DNA of 13,367 nucleotides, taken from assembly GCA_905207385.1 (NCBI GenBank), contig CAJLLH010000021.1:1-13367 (forward strand). Reading direction: 5' to 3'. The position numbers and the translations under genes were made by a program. This stretch comes from an uncultured Eubacteriales bacterium. GTDB taxonomy: Bacteria > Bacillota > Clostridia > Christensenellales > Borkfalkiaceae. Below, one piece after another: positions 12,792-13,367 of the stretch. The notes under the pieces were generated by a model. It made no database searches, had not been told where the DNA came from, and saw nothing but the letters and a program-made list of their open reading frames with translations. How positions within the stretch are numbered: the first letter of the stretch is position 1; each line of letters opens with the position of its first letter.

Positions 12792-13367
12792 ATGAAATTC
12801 TGCAAAAATTGCAACGCCGCCACAAATAAGCCCTTTTGTCCTTTTTGCGGGACAACAAAGTTGAGGGACGTCGCCGACGACGATTTTTGCTTTCTTGCCG
12901 AAACGCAGGGCGGCGACGGCGCTAAGCTTGCCGATATGCTTGAAGAAAACGGAATACCTTATTCCGCCATGCCGTACGGAAGCGGAACTGAAAGCAGGCT
13001 TGCACTGCCGCTGTCGGGGTACAGAATATACGTGCCCTACCGCTTTTTAAAAACGGCTGAAAGCCTTATGTCAGAGCGCAGTCAAAGCGGCACGGACGCA
13101 ATAAAAAGGCAGCTTATAGAAAATGTTGATAAATTAAACGTTTTGCCCGCAACGGAGAAAAAGATACGCAAAAAAATGAAGTTGCCCGCCGACGAAGACT
13201 TTTTTGATTACTGCATAGGCGTTATAGACCGCGCAGACGAAATTACCGACGGCGGACTTATAACAGGTTGCAAACACAACGGGCACTACCTTTTCTGCCG
13301 CACGCAAAGCGTTACGCTTGCAATAAATTCACGTACATACGAAATAATTGCACTGACTAAAAATTAA
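12792..13367 (+). CDS. Zinc-ribbon protein of unknown function
   Basis: 191 residues ending in TAA exactly at the window end. The N-terminus is a four-cysteine zinc ribbon: C4, C7 (CKNC) and C16, C19 (CPFC). The next part (about 32-92, FCFLAETQGGDGAKLADML to the LKTAESLM segment) resembles small DUF2007-like domains, in which a short alpha/beta unit follows residues that detect or bind another partner; this match is from memory and uncertain. A charged helical section (about 100-135) and a C-terminal region with CKHNGHYLFC (about 160-170) complete it. No signal peptide or membrane segment is visible, so it is cytosolic. It starts 11 bases after the esterase stop without a clear ribosome site, so it is probably co-transcribed and translated by coupling. 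No reason in the sequence ties it to sugar use. Confidence 0.85.
   Translation: MKFCKNCNAATNKPFCPFCGTTKLRDVADDDFCFLAETQGGDGAKLADMLEENGIPYSAMPYGSGTESRLALPLSGYRIYVPYRFLKTAESLMSERSQSGTDAIKRQLIENVDKLNVLPATEKKIRKKMKLPADEDFFDYCIGVIDRADEITDGGLITGCKHNGHYLFCRTQSVTLAINSRTYEIIALTKN

Overview
The window reads as a polysaccharide- or glycoside-handling accessory region of a low-to-moderate GC Gram-positive bacterium, most likely an uncultured anaerobic (gut-type) member of Clostridia. Supporting signs are AGGAGG-type ribosome binding sites, sigma-A-like promoters, a lipobox lipoprotein, AgrC/LytTR-type two-component systems, and GH3 enzymes with the swapped domain order reported for some rumen Firmicutes. 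The taxonomic placement is inference. No tRNA, rRNA, CRISPR array, transposase or phage gene was seen.

From position 1 to about 11,830 all genes lie on the minus strand, so they read right to left. There are two paralogous copies of one arrangement: a LytTR response regulator, then a multi-membrane-span GHKL sensor kinase, then a membrane-anchored GH3 glycoside hydrolase. Copy B (right) is RR2 (11134-11826), HK2 (9789-11126), GH3b (6657-9671) and a small four-span membrane protein (6227-6664). Copy A (left) is RR1 (5191-5901), HK1 (3794-5194), a strong terminator, a lipoprotein (2921-3613) and GH3a (1-2888, cut by the window edge). Each regulatory pair has its own promoter with a perfect TTGACA box. 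The GH3b and lipoprotein/GH3a units have their own weaker promoters, and their leaders share a 14-of-15-base motif.

Both GH3 proteins carry the usual C-terminal alpha/beta domain first, then a fibronectin-III-like domain, then the TIM barrel with the nucleophile. Both begin with a membrane anchor, and GH3b also ends with one, which suggests a cell-surface hydrolase tethered at both ends. A reasonable model is that each kinase senses an extracellular signal and its regulator controls the neighbouring surface hydrolase and its partner protein. The signal, the substrate and the regulator-target link are not shown by the sequence.

To the right of a 345-base divergent intergenic region, the plus strand carries a cytosolic SGNH esterase resembling the acetyl-xylan esterase Axe2 (12172-12780) and a small zinc-ribbon protein (12792-13367). 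An intracellular deacetylase would fit import of acetylated oligosaccharides released outside, but it may be an unrelated neighbour.

The most unusual single observation is that RR2 has no ATG, GTG or TTG at its true N-terminus. A strong Shine-Dalgarno sequence sits at ideal spacing before an ATT codon, suggesting AUU initiation.
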